Part shown: positions 1 to 5,603 of the stretch, in pieces | How positions within the stretch are numbered: position 1 is the first letter of the stretch | Layout of the letters: each line of letters opens with the position of its first letter | Assembly (NCBI GenBank): GCA_021736615.1 | Contig: JAIPFN010000231.1 | Location: forward strand, 1-9,467 | Source of the DNA: Phycisphaerae bacterium | GTDB taxonomy: Bacteria; Planctomycetota; Phycisphaerae; Sedimentisphaerales; Anaerohalosphaeraceae | DNA length: 9,467 bases | Reading direction: 5' to 3' | Program-made: the position numbers and the translations under genes | The notes under the pieces: model-generated | Seen by the model: only the letters and a program-made list of their open reading frames with translations | Databases searched by the model: none | What the model was told of the DNA's origin: nothing

Positions 1-16
1 TCCCGATTTATCGGGA
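1..16. repeat. near-palindromic hairpin TCCCGAT/ATCGGGA
   Basis: A perfect 7-bp stem, TCCCGAT paired with ATCGGGA, encloses a 2-base TT. It lies at the very edge, so it may be part of a larger unit. The TCCCG...CGGGA ends resemble those of the repeat TCCCGACGTAAAGCCGGGA found elsewhere in the window. Confidence 0.5.
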
Positions 17-64
17 AGGGACCCCGTGCCTCCAAAAAACGCTCCCCCTCCCTAATCCACTCGA

Positions 65-100
65 CCCTTAACCCCCTGTTCCCCGAACAGGGGGTAAGGG
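65..100. repeat. strong GC-rich hairpin
   Basis: CCCTTA at 65-70 pairs with TAAGGG at 95-100, and CCCCCTGTTC at 72-81 pairs with GAACAGGGGG at 85-94. This makes a 16-bp stem with one bulged A (71) and a 3-base loop. There is no T-tract on either strand, so I do not call it an intrinsic terminator. It may be an interspersed palindromic repeat or a transcript-end stabiliser for a gene beyond the left edge. Confidence 0.55.
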
Positions 101-147
101 CCAAAGGCCCGCATAAAACCCACAAAAAAATCATTTATGAATCTCTC

Positions 148-269
148 CGTAGGGTGGGTAAACACGCTGTTCGTTTACCCACCATTAATTTCAAATCTCT
201 GTTAATATTATATAATCCTGACCAACATGGATTCGATGGGTAAAAGAAAAACATTTTACCCATCCTACG
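148..269. mobile_element. MITE-like 122-bp element with terminal inverted repeats
   Basis: The ends carry 15-bp inverted repeats, CGTAGGGTGGGTAAA at 148-162 against the complement of 255-269 (CGTAGGATGGGTAAA), with one mismatch. Each end also folds on itself: GGTGGGTAAAC (153-163) pairs with 173-183, and GATGGGTAAAA (235-245) pairs with 254-264, both perfect 11-bp stems. The middle is AT-rich. No target-site duplication is obvious and no transposase is present. The outer CTCCGTAGGGTGGG also occurs inverted at 8350-8364 before the galactokinase gene. The mobile-element call is inferred from structure only; a palindromic REP/BIME-type repeat is the alternative. Confidence 0.45.
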
Positions 270-272
270 CGA

Positions 273-293
273 CTGCGGGCAAGATGCCCGCAG
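273..293. repeat. hairpin CTGCGGGC/GCCCGCAG
   Basis: A perfect 8-bp stem, CTGCGGGC (273-280) with GCCCGCAG (286-293), around the loop AAGAT. It directly follows the 148-269 element. There is no T-run, so it is more likely an interspersed palindromic repeat than a terminator. Confidence 0.45.
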
Positions 294-350
294 AACGGGG
301 TTGAGCAACAGTCCCGCCAGCGCCGGGCTAATCACCCGACCCAACAAAAA

Positions 351-367
351 ATTCGTAATTCGTAATT
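351..367. repeat. ATTCGTA short direct repeats
   Basis: Two tandem 7-bp units of ATTCGTA followed by ATT. The same word recurs at 3630-3656. It is low-complexity interspersed sequence and gives rise to spurious reading frames on the minus strand. Confidence 0.4.
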
Positions 368-416
368 GTTTTCTTCTCCCCCTCACTGTCTCACTCGACA
401 TTTAGCCCCGGGCCTG

Positions 417-434
417 TCCCGGCTTTACGTCGGG
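417..434 (-). repeat. interspersed repeat, CCCGACGTAAAGCCGGGA family, left copy
   Basis: The complement of this stretch is CCCGACGTAAAGCCGGGA, one base shorter than the copies at 8178-8196 and 8268-8286, which lie on the opposite strand. A 14-bp partial copy lies at 3581-3594. The ends CCCG...CGGG can pair to form a short stem. Confidence 0.5.
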
Positions 435-485
435 GCACTCCGAATACCCCCCCCAACGGCATCAACCTTAAGCCAGTCAGTTATC

Positions 486-914
486 TTACGAGGATCTTTT
501 TTTTATATATTTGTATACTCGCTTAGCACATTTGTCTGGATTTTCTATAATATCACTTTCCCAAAAACGAAAGACCTTCCATCCCATTTTCTTAAGAGTA
601 CTATTGATTTGAAGGTCTCTTTCAACATTTCTTGTGATTTTCTTTTGCCAGAATTCTGAATAACCTGACAATTCCTCATCAAAAGAATTCAAACCTCGCA
701 ATCGCCAATTATTACCATGCCAAAAATCGCCATCGCAAAAAACCGCTACTTTGCCGCTAACACAAACGAAATCAGGTTTACCTGGGATTTTATATTGTTT
801 TCTATATCTAATCCCTAACTTCCACATTGCCTTACCAAGTATCACCTCTGGTCTGGTGTTTTTTGATTTGATTGCGGACATTATCTTATGGGTTGTTTTT
901 TTATCTCTTGCCAT
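486..914 (-). CDS. vsr: Vsr-type very-short-patch mismatch endonuclease
   Basis: The 142-residue product has the layout of the Vsr family, which nicks DNA 5' of the T in T:G mismatches arising from deaminated 5-methylcytosine. Visible motifs are KIMSAIKSKNTRPE (10-23), G-x-R-Y-R (34-38), PGKPDFV (44-50, with D48 at the position of E. coli catalytic Asp51), VFCDGDFWHG (58-67, with H66 at the position of His69), FWQKKITRNVERD (88-100) and GWKVFRFWES (111-120). The length is normal for the family. The positions that hold structural zinc in E. coli Vsr (C66, H71, C73, C117) read D63, N68, W70 and S120 by my alignment, so this is a zinc-free type. The ATG lies 4 bp after the preceding stop codon, so it is probably translationally coupled. 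It is the last gene of the defence cassette, and no cytosine methyltransferase partner is in view. Confidence 0.9.
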   Translation of the reverse strand: MARDKKTTHKIMSAIKSKNTRPEVILGKAMWKLGIRYRKQYKIPGKPDFVCVSGKVAVFCDGDFWHGNNWRLRGLNSFDEELSGYSEFWQKKITRNVERDLQINSTLKKMGWKVFRFWESDIIENPDKCAKRVYKYIKKRSS

Positions 915-918
915 CCGA

Positions 919-1560
919 CTAACTTTTTAGTTCAGAATCTAAAAAAATATCTATTCTCAAATTACTATTTTTAGAATTTAGCCATTGAGAACCGGATTCC
1001 GCAAATAATTCCAACCATTTATCGCAACGTTTTTTGGGGCTGAAAGATTTACCCCAATAAAATTTAATCTCGTCGGATGACAATGCTCTGAGACACTCCA
1101 AAATATTCATGACTTCCCCATAAAGATGCCTTGCGAAAAACGTTGGAATATTATGATATAGTCGCCCATTTATAGAAAGTTCAGTTAGCCCTCCGCCTGT
1201 AAAAATATCCCTAAATGAGGGGCATATAATGTTATGAACTTTTATTAACCACGCTGCTGCTCTATTGTATTTATTATCTCCTGCGCCTCCCATTCGAATT
1301 ATTTCCGGAAACAAAGCAAGCATTTGGTGCCTCAGGTGTTTTTTTTCGTCAGATCCTAAACTACTCCAAAACTTTATTATTAAATGTGACCTATATTCTT
1401 CTCCGCCGTCTAGCCACCATAAATCACAATCTTCACCGTATTTTTCACGGTAGTATGACAAGAAAGGCTTGATAGGGCTGCGAAGTTTTCTTAGCTCTTC
1501 ATATGGTTTGTTTATCTTGTCAAATATCGTTTGCCCCTTAGGTGTTTCAAAGTCAACCAT
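919..1560 (-). CDS. C-terminal part of a restriction-endonuclease-like protein, 5' truncated
   Basis: From the first ATG this frame encodes 213 residues. I do not recognise a named family. The sequence is well composed, with many Trp, Tyr and charged residues, no membrane segment and no signal peptide. Protein-like sequence continues in the same frame for 78 codons upstream of the ATG (1561-1794) and includes a PD-(D/E)xK-style motif, so this ATG is probably an internal methionine and not the true start. The stretch reading SPRY-M-VDFETPKGQ crosses the ATG without a break in character. It sits between an SRA-Mrr endonuclease gene and vsr, 4 bp before vsr. It is most likely the remnant of a type II-like endonuclease. 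Whether any stable product is made is unclear. Confidence 0.6.
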   Translation of the reverse strand: MVDFETPKGQTIFDKINKPYEELRKLRSPIKPFLSYYREKYGEDCDLWWLDGGEEYRSHLIIKFWSSLGSDEKKHLRHQMLALFPEIIRMGGAGDNKYNRAAAWLIKVHNIICPSFRDIFTGGGLTELSINGRLYHNIPTFFARHLYGEVMNILECLRALSSDEIKFYWGKSFSPKKRCDKWLELFAESGSQWLNSKNSNLRIDIFLDSELKS

Positions 1561-1794
1561 ATATCTGGGCGAGTGAGTTACTGCTACCTCGTAAAGACAA
1601 TCTTGGTATTTTCTGAATTTAAATTCAGGAGGGGCTATGATTTTTCCAAAGAAAATATATATCCGCTCAACCGTCTCAACCCTACTGGATTCAAGAACAC
1701 TGTTGCCAACGCATTTCCAGGGCGAACCCTGACTTGAGGTCTTGACCTCAACACCAAAATATTCATTCGCTTGAGGGTAATTTAAAATTGAGCC
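1561..1794 (-). pseudogene. untranslated 5' remnant of the endonuclease gene, holding its EVK motif
   Basis: The frame of the 919-1560 gene stays open for 78 more codons up to a TAG at 1795-1797. It contains no ATG, GTG or TTG; the only weak candidate is an ATT at 1786-1788. The translation looks coding: NYPQANEYFGVEVKTS, then WKCVGNSVLESSR, ERIYIFFGKI and CLYEVAVTHSPRY. The E-V-K of YFGVEVK fits the (D/E)xK half of a PD-(D/E)xK nuclease, but only about 15 codons precede it, too few for the matching acidic residue and core helix. The region overlaps the last 32 bp of the SRA-Mrr gene in a different frame. I infer that a deletion joined the end of the Mrr gene to the middle of this gene. Confidence 0.65.
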
Positions 1795-2764
1795 CTAATA
1801 TAATTTCTGAAAGGTGATAACCATCTATCAAAGCTATAGGACGCTTACCTTTTTCCTGGGATTCCTTAATTGCAGCCCGGGAAAAATGACTTGTAGTCAC
1901 AACTGAACCACCGGCAAACGGTTGAAGTGACCCTCTTAATTCCGCAACCTCTTTTCTACCAACTGTATGCATCCAACGCTTTGCCTGTATTTGCATCAAC
2001 ATTCCATGGACAGGCCACATCCCTAGACCAGCTTTTGCGTTTACATCTATACCTCCATCTTGACTGTATTGAGTCACAAAAACATCTCTAAAGCCGGAGT
2101 GAATCAACAAATCCCTTATAGTATACTCAAAATCTCTTGGAGACAAAGTTAGCAGTTTACTTCTTACTGTCTCGACCTTTTCAAAACTTTCACTTTCGGA
2201 ACTTTCAACGTCAATCTCACGCTCATCACTTGAGTAAATATTATTAGCTCTTGAATCCTTCAAAATCTCACTCATAAGTCGTGGTGCAAACTTAACAGGA
2301 ACGATAGCCATTTGTTGATGAATTGCGAATTCAAACATCCATACTTTTCTTACTTCACCGTCAATATCAATTTGGTTTTCGCGGTAGTGCCGAACATATT
2401 CAAGCAAACCAATAAAACGCCAGCGTTTTGGCCCGCATTTTTTATCTGTTCTTTTTGCAATTATCTCAAATGCGAAAATTGGAAAGTCATTAGATAGTTG
2501 ATCTGGGATACGTTTATTCGCTCCTGATAAAATCTGGTCTCCCAATTTACCAGCTGCTGTGTATGTTAAAATATCTCCTTCAACTCGATCAAAATAAGGA
2601 TTTTCATTAACTTTACGTATTTCGGGGGAACTCGTCATAATAACGCAATGCTCCACAGAATCACCATCTTTGGAAACTCTAATCCCACCTGCGTTAGAAA
2701 CTTTAAGAGTCTTAAAGATTTCCTCATTAGAATAAAGTTGATTTACTTTGAATTCGTTCAACAT
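1763..2764 (-). CDS. modification-dependent restriction endonuclease: SRA-like domain plus Mrr nuclease
   Basis: The 333-residue product has two recognisable parts. The N-terminal half has the core of an SRA-type modified-base reader: GGIRVS at 26-31, then EGDILTYTAAGKLGDQIL (62-79) and ANKRI, matching the GD-x-x-x-YTG-x-G-x-x-x-DQ-x-L-x-x-x-N-R pattern of SRA and ScoMcrA-like domains. After an acidic, serine-rich linker (about 175-200) comes an Mrr-type PD-(D/E)xK domain: LSPRDFEYTIRDLL (207-220), QDGGIDV with D240, QIQAK with Q260 and K262, then TTSHFSRAA (290-298) and IDGYHLSE (313-320). The inferred role is type IV restriction, cutting DNA that carries modified cytosine. The ATG lies one base after the stop of the 54-codon gene. 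The last residues lie in the region overlapping the broken downstream gene and may have been altered by the deletion. Confidence 0.85.
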   Translation of the reverse strand: MLNEFKVNQLYSNEEIFKTLKVSNAGGIRVSKDGDSVEHCVIMTSSPEIRKVNENPYFDRVEGDILTYTAAGKLGDQILSGANKRIPDQLSNDFPIFAFEIIAKRTDKKCGPKRWRFIGLLEYVRHYRENQIDIDGEVRKVWMFEFAIHQQMAIVPVKFAPRLMSEILKDSRANNIYSSDEREIDVESSESESFEKVETVRSKLLTLSPRDFEYTIRDLLIHSGFRDVFVTQYSQDGGIDVNAKAGLGMWPVHGMLMQIQAKRWMHTVGRKEVAELRGSLQPFAGGSVVTTSHFSRAAIKESQEKGKRPIALIDGYHLSEIILGLNFKLPSSE

Positions 2765-2765
2765 A

Positions 2766-2930
2766 TTAGTTCTCTTCTAGTAAATCTAATGCCTGCTGAA
2801 GTTTATTTATAGTGACATCATACCTTTCGGCAATTTCATCATCAATTACTGTCTCAAATTCATCATTCAAAAGACACCTAGCTTCTTCAATAGCGTCTTT
2901 TATTAAAAGATTTTCATGCCGCTTAGACAT
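2766..2930 (-). CDS. 54-residue acidic helical small protein
   Basis: The product starts MSKRHENLLIKDAIEEARC and ends LQQALDLLEEN. It is rich in Glu and Asp and predicted to be mostly helical, with a leucine-rich C-terminal helix. It fits exactly between two cassette genes: the ATG is 16 bp after the upstream stop, and its TAA is separated by one base from the ATG of the SRA-Mrr gene, which points to translational coupling. I recognise no family. It could be a small accessory or inhibitor of the endonuclease, but that is only suggested by position. The ribosome binding site is weak (GAAAG about 9 bases upstream). Confidence 0.6.
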   Translation of the reverse strand: MSKRHENLLIKDAIEEARCLLNDEFETVIDDEIAERYDVTINKLQQALDLLEEN

Positions 2931-2946
2931 AATATAATACTTTCAA

Positions 2947-3294
2947 TTAGTTACAATTTAATTTTATCAATGTAGAAAATTGCCTTGGTGTTTTTTGAGA
3001 GACTATAATTTGTGACCCAACTGTAAGTGAGTGAAACTTAATGAAATCCCTGACCCAGGCTTTGTTGCGGCAAAACCATCTCGGCGTACCATGCTTGTCT
3101 GTTGGCATGTCGGTTTTAATTTTTTTATCAAGGCCGGAGAGTACAAAAGTAATCGGTTTGCCATGTACAGGGCCTGCGCATGGAGCAAATGCGTCATCGG
3201 GAAAAAAATCACGACCGCAGGGAGTAAACCTTATCTTATTATTTTTAATATCCCCTTCGCTCAGGGTTAGAATATGGCTTTGTTTTTTTTGCAA
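2947..3294 (-). CDS. stand-alone B3/EcoRII-N-like DNA-binding domain protein
   Basis: The 115-residue product resembles the small beta-barrel domains seen in plant B3 factors and the EcoRII N-terminus, and attached to some cytosine methyltransferases. The visible pattern is FFPDDAFAP (30-38), TDM (61-63), RWFCRNKAWVRDFIKFH (72-88) and GSQIIVSQ (93-100), which fits the FFP-D-A ... TDI ... FR-x-R-x-x-x-x-F-F ... GD-x-V-x-I layout. The family call is from memory of the pattern and is not certain. Only a TTG at 3292-3294 gives a start; a TGA lies 13 codons upstream and no Shine-Dalgarno is visible, so the N-terminus is uncertain. It is the first gene of the minus-strand cassette. The likely role is site recognition, or regulation of the modification/restriction genes. 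Confidence 0.6.
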   Translation of the reverse strand: MQKKQSHILTLSEGDIKNNKIRFTPCGRDFFPDDAFAPCAGPVHGKPITFVLSGLDKKIKTDMPTDKHGTPRWFCRNKAWVRDFIKFHSLTVGSQIIVSQKTPRQFSTLIKLNCN

Positions 3295-3349
3295 TTTAAA
3301 TGGGCTTGTAAAAAATAATTTGTTAATTCAGGGTTTATTAAAGAAATGC

Positions 3350-3378
3350 ATTTTAATTTAAAATAATCTTCACGTCAA
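3350..3378 (-). promoter_or_regulatory. sigma70-like promoter of the defence cassette
   Basis: On the minus strand, TTGACG (3373-3378, 5 of 6 matches to the -35 consensus) is followed after exactly 17 bp by TAAAAT (3350-3355, 5 of 6 matches to the -10). A start near 3343 would leave a leader of about 50 bases before the TTG at 3294. The surrounding DNA is AT-rich, which raises the chance of coincidence, but the match and spacing are the best in the window. Confidence 0.5.
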
Positions 3379-3580
3379 AGGAAATTCATTTGTTAATGAA
3401 GCAAAATTTACAAGGATCAAATCTTCATTTTGCCAAATTTTCCAACCCAATTGAAAACTCCCAAAATCCTCTATCAAAATTAAAACTCCAAAAAAAACAC
3501 CGACTTCAAACACCCAGGCCCGCCTCCAAAAACTTAACATTGAGCAAACCGAAATCAGAGCCAGTCCCGATTTCACATCG

Positions 3581-3594
3581 CCGGCTTTACGTCG
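3581..3594 (-). repeat. partial copy of the CCCGACGTAAAGCCGGGA repeat
   Basis: The 14 bases CCGGCTTTACGTCG match the core of the repeat at 417-434 in the same orientation. The outer bases are lost. Confidence 0.35.
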
Positions 3595-3628
3595 ACTTAA
3601 AACAGTCTCGGCCTCCGGCCGAATCCTC

Positions 3629-3663
3629 AATTCGTAATTCGTCATTCGTAATTAGTAATTAAT
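3629..3663. repeat. ATTCGTA direct-repeat cluster
   Basis: Three to four degenerate tandem units of the ATTCGTA/ATTCGTC/ATTAGTA type. They share the exact word at 351-367. On the minus strand the units translate as a repetitive TNYE/LRI peptide, which makes false reading frames. Confidence 0.45.
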
Positions 3664-3770
3664 TTAAAAGATAGCATAACGCTATAAAATGTAAAGAAAA
3701 AACCCACAATCCACCAAAAAAAATCTGCGCTAATCTGTGGCTAAAACTCATTCTTTTTTCCCTTAATCCT

Positions 3771-3804
3771 TTCCTTCATGCACTTCATGTCCTTCATGGT
3801 TAAT
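3771..3804 (-). repeat. CATGAAG triple repeat, left copy
   Basis: Three CTTCATG words with a 9-10 bp period. The complement of 3774-3804 matches 8056-8086 at 30 of 31 positions, in opposite orientation, so this is a genuine interspersed repeat. Confidence 0.6.
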
Positions 3805-3870
3805 CCCCACTACAAAGGTATAAAGGGTATCAAGAATTTAGTTTCCCCATTTTTTCGCCGACAAAAAAAG

Positions 3871-3911
3871 CTCAAAAGTGCGCAAAAGTGACCAAAAAGT
3901 GCGCAAAAAGC
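3871..3911. repeat. tandem array of CAAAAGTGCG-type units
   Basis: About four degenerate units of 10-11 bp (CTCAAAAGTG, CGCAAAAGTG, ACCAAAAAGTG, CGCAAAAAGC). They end in GCGCGC about 165 bp upstream of manA. The function is unknown; a protein-binding array or a simple slippage repeat are both possible. Confidence 0.4.
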
Positions 3912-3934
3912 GCGCATAAATGCAAATTTCTGAC

Positions 3935-3964
3935 GTTTTTTGGGCCGAATTTCACCCAAAAAAC
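3935..3964. repeat. inverted repeat GTTTTTTGGG/CCCAAAAAAC
   Basis: A perfect 10-bp stem (3935-3944 with 3955-3964) around a 10-base loop. The stem is AT-rich and so only moderately stable. It lies upstream of the manA promoter candidate. Confidence 0.35.
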
Positions 3965-4041
3965 CCAAAAAACCATAGGTGGGATATATCTCTAATGTCC
4001 GTTTATCTCTTTTTTGCAGCCAAATATTAGTTAAAATTCAC

Positions 4042-4069
4042 TGGACTAGCTGCCGTTTGACGATACAAT
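4042..4069 (+). promoter_or_regulatory. candidate leaderless promoter of manA
   Basis: TGGACT (4042-4047, 4 of 6 to the -35 consensus), 16 bp, then TACAAT (4064-4069, 5 of 6 to the -10). The -10 ends only 6 bases before the manA ATG at 4076, so transcription would begin at or next to the start codon. No Shine-Dalgarno is present before the ATG, which fits a leaderless mRNA. Confidence 0.35.
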
Positions 4070-4075
4070 TCTTTA

Positions 4076-5023
4076 ATGGAAATATACCCTTATAAATTCA
4101 AACCAATATTCAAAGAACGCATCTGGGGCGGCTCGGCTATCGCAGATATTTTCGGCAAAAACACGCCTGAAGGCATCAAAATCGGCGAAAGTTGGGAACT
4201 CGCCGACCTCCCGGACGACAAATCCGTCATCGCAAACGGCCCGCTAGCCGGTCAAAACATCGCCCAGGCAATAGAAAAATACGCCGAATCCATCACAGGA
4301 AAACCCCAATACACCCCCCCGCTACCCCTATTAATCAAGATTTTAGACGCCAGCAACGTCCTAAGCGTACAAGTCCACCCCGATTCAGACACCTGCAAAA
4401 AAACAGGCAAAGGCGATCCAAAAACTGAATGCTGGTACATTATCGACGCAAAACCCGGTTCTTGCATATATAAAGGCCTAAAAACAGGCACTACGAGAGA
4501 TCAGTTCGCCGCCGCTATCGCAGACGGCAGCTGTGCCGACTTGATCGAAAAGGTCGAAGCTAAGGTAGGCGACTGCCACTTCCTGCCCTCCGGAACCGTG
4601 CACGCCATCGGAGCCGGTCTGCTCATCGCCGAGATTCAGCAGCCGTCCGACACGACATACCGCGTGTTCGACTGGAACAGGGTCGGCGACGACGGCAAGC
4701 CGCGTCAGCTCCACGTCGATGACGCTCTGGAAAGCATACACTTCGATCCGTCCGGCGATGACCTTTCGGTCAAGAGCGTCGGCAGGCTGGTCGATACCGA
4801 ATTCTTCAAAATCGACAAGGGCCACATGCTAAAAGACTTGGAAATGCTCGTTTCCGCGGGAATTATGAAGGTTATTGTTGTTCTAAGCGGCGGCGGGAGG
4901 ATCGAAAGTCAGCTAGCCGAAACAGTTGAATTTACAAAAGGCGACACCGTGCTGCTGCCTGCGGCGTACGAAGGTGTGGTCTTTTTTGAGGGCGATACGG
5001 AATACCTTACAGTTACAATGTGA
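4076..5023 (+). CDS. manA: mannose-6-phosphate isomerase, class I
   Basis: The 315-residue cytosolic enzyme interconverts mannose 6-phosphate and fructose 6-phosphate. It has the short-form length typical of many bacteria. Visible family features are KPIFKERIWGG (9-19), GESWELAD (37-44), LSVQVHPD (96-103), KTECWYI (116-122), FLPSGTVHAIGAG (169-181) and EIQQPSDTTYRVFDWNR (186-202). The metal ligands are Q99, H101, E118 and H176. The C-terminal cupin part (about 225-315) is intact. The ATG has no Shine-Dalgarno; a -10 hexamer directly precedes it. The NusG-like gene follows after 34 bp with no terminator between, so the two are probably co-transcribed. The 5' half is C-rich on the top strand (4261-4320 has 24 C, 8 G), while the 3' end is balanced or G-rich. 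Confidence 0.93.
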   Translation: MEIYPYKFKPIFKERIWGGSAIADIFGKNTPEGIKIGESWELADLPDDKSVIANGPLAGQNIAQAIEKYAESITGKPQYTPPLPLLIKILDASNVLSVQVHPDSDTCKKTGKGDPKTECWYIIDAKPGSCIYKGLKTGTTRDQFAAAIADGSCADLIEKVEAKVGDCHFLPSGTVHAIGAGLLIAEIQQPSDTTYRVFDWNRVGDDGKPRQLHVDDALESIHFDPSGDDLSVKSVGRLVDTEFFKIDKGHMLKDLEMLVSAGIMKVIVVLSGGGRIESQLAETVEFTKGDTVLLPAAYEGVVFFEGDTEYLTVTM

Positions 5024-5057
5024 TTAAAATAACAAACAAATTGCGAGGAATGCAGAG

Positions 5058-5603
5058 TTGTTAAAACTTAGTGAAAATCCGCCGGCTATCTGGCCGGATG
5101 ACAAATCAATAAACGAATTCAAAGGCAAATGGTGGGTGGTGCATACCAAAAGCCGCAACGAAAAAGCCCTGGCCTGGCAGATGCAGCGGGCTGGTATCTC
5201 GTACTTCCTGCCAATGACCAAAAAGGTCAGCAAAAGCAAAGGCCGAACCATCCGGTCGCTGCTGCCTCTGTTTACGGGGTACCTGTTCTTCTGCGGCAAT
5301 GAGGACGAACGGCTGGTTGTCCTGCAGACCAACAGAGTCGCAAATCTTATCGAAGTGACCGAACGAACCCAATTCCTTAAAGACCTTTCGCCTATCGAAA
5401 CGGTTATCAAACAGGGTGAGAATATTCAGCCTCATGTATACATTAAAGTTGGCCAAAGATGTCGCGTTGTAGCGGGTCCGCTGCTTGGGACCGAAGGAAT
5501 CGCCGAGATTTCCACCAAAGGAACAAAACTGGTTCTACAGGTTGATATGCTTGGCCAGGCGACGAGCGTCGAGATAGCAACCGACATGATCGAGTTGATT
5601 TAG
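5058..5603 (+). CDS. NusG-family transcription elongation/antitermination paralogue (RfaH/UpxY-like)
   Basis: The 181-residue product has an NGN domain (about 24-115) beginning KWWVVHTKSRNEKALAWQ, with LPLFTGYLFF (69-78), and a C-terminal KOW motif, VGQRCRVVAGPLLGTEGIAEI (split at 131-140 and 141-151). NusG-type proteins bind RNA polymerase and reduce pausing or termination. The isolated position, next to a sugar gene and away from secE/rplK, indicates a specialised paralogue of the RfaH/UpxY/LoaP sort and not housekeeping NusG. The start is a TTG at 5058 with GAGGA (5045-5049) 8 bases upstream; the nearby ATG at 5050 is out of frame and stops at once. Its targets cannot be read from this window; polysaccharide operons are the usual ones for such paralogues. 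Confidence 0.82.
   Translation: MLKLSENPPAIWPDDKSINEFKGKWWVVHTKSRNEKALAWQMQRAGISYFLPMTKKVSKSKGRTIRSLLPLFTGYLFFCGNEDERLVVLQTNRVANLIEVTERTQFLKDLSPIETVIKQGENIQPHVYIKVGQRCRVVAGPLLGTEGIAEISTKGTKLVLQVDMLGQATSVEIATDMIELI

Larger units (their letters stand above)
1..485. other. gene-free, repeat-rich left edge
   Basis: I see no credible gene here. The stretch is a patchwork of short inverted and interspersed repeats, listed separately. The top strand is rich in C. No clear intrinsic terminator for the minus-strand operon that ends at 486 is visible: the run of C at about 447-454 is not flanked by a stem plus T-tract. Minus-strand frames through this region are made from repeat sequence and show no protein-family features. 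Confidence 0.6.
3379..4075. other. non-coding spacer between the defence cassette and manA
   Basis: This 700-bp stretch holds no gene I can support. The top strand is strongly C-rich and A-rich: 3421-3480 has 17 C against 2 G. It carries several short repeats listed separately, a copy of the words ATCTGCGCTAATCTGTGGCT (3723-3742), and a tandem A-rich array close to manA. Open frames on both strands at 3370-3662 arise from the ATTCGTA repeat and from base skew. Confidence 0.55.

Noticed and set aside
1..134. Minus-strand ATG at 134 with a frame open to the left edge
   Set aside because: The 44 codons are made mostly of palindromic repeats and give no recognisable protein; openness over this length in GC-rich DNA is weak evidence.
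135..401. Minus-strand frame of 88 codons
   Set aside because: It runs through the inverted-repeat element and hairpins, has no family features and starts in the ATTCGTA repeat area.
1763..1797. Programmed frameshift joining the SRA-Mrr and nuclease frames, or ATGA stop-start coupling
   Set aside because: A +1 shift would be needed and no known slippery sequence is present; the ATG at 1766 overlapping the TGA opens a third frame that ends after 43 codons, not the nuclease frame.
3370..3662. Overlapping open frames on both strands (91 and 90 codons)
   Set aside because: They lie in skewed, repeat-bearing spacer; one begins in translated ATTCGTA repeats, composition is not protein-like, and each is the shadow of the other.
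3771..3804. CRISPR-like array
   Set aside because: The CATGAAG words are 7 bp with a 9-10 bp period and have no spacers; no cas gene is present.
3700..4075. Replication origin in the manA upstream spacer
   Set aside because: Skew flips nearby and A-rich tandem repeats are present, but no cluster of DnaA-box-like sites and no dnaA/dnaN neighbours are seen; a single TTAGCCACA-like word is part of a dispersed repeat.
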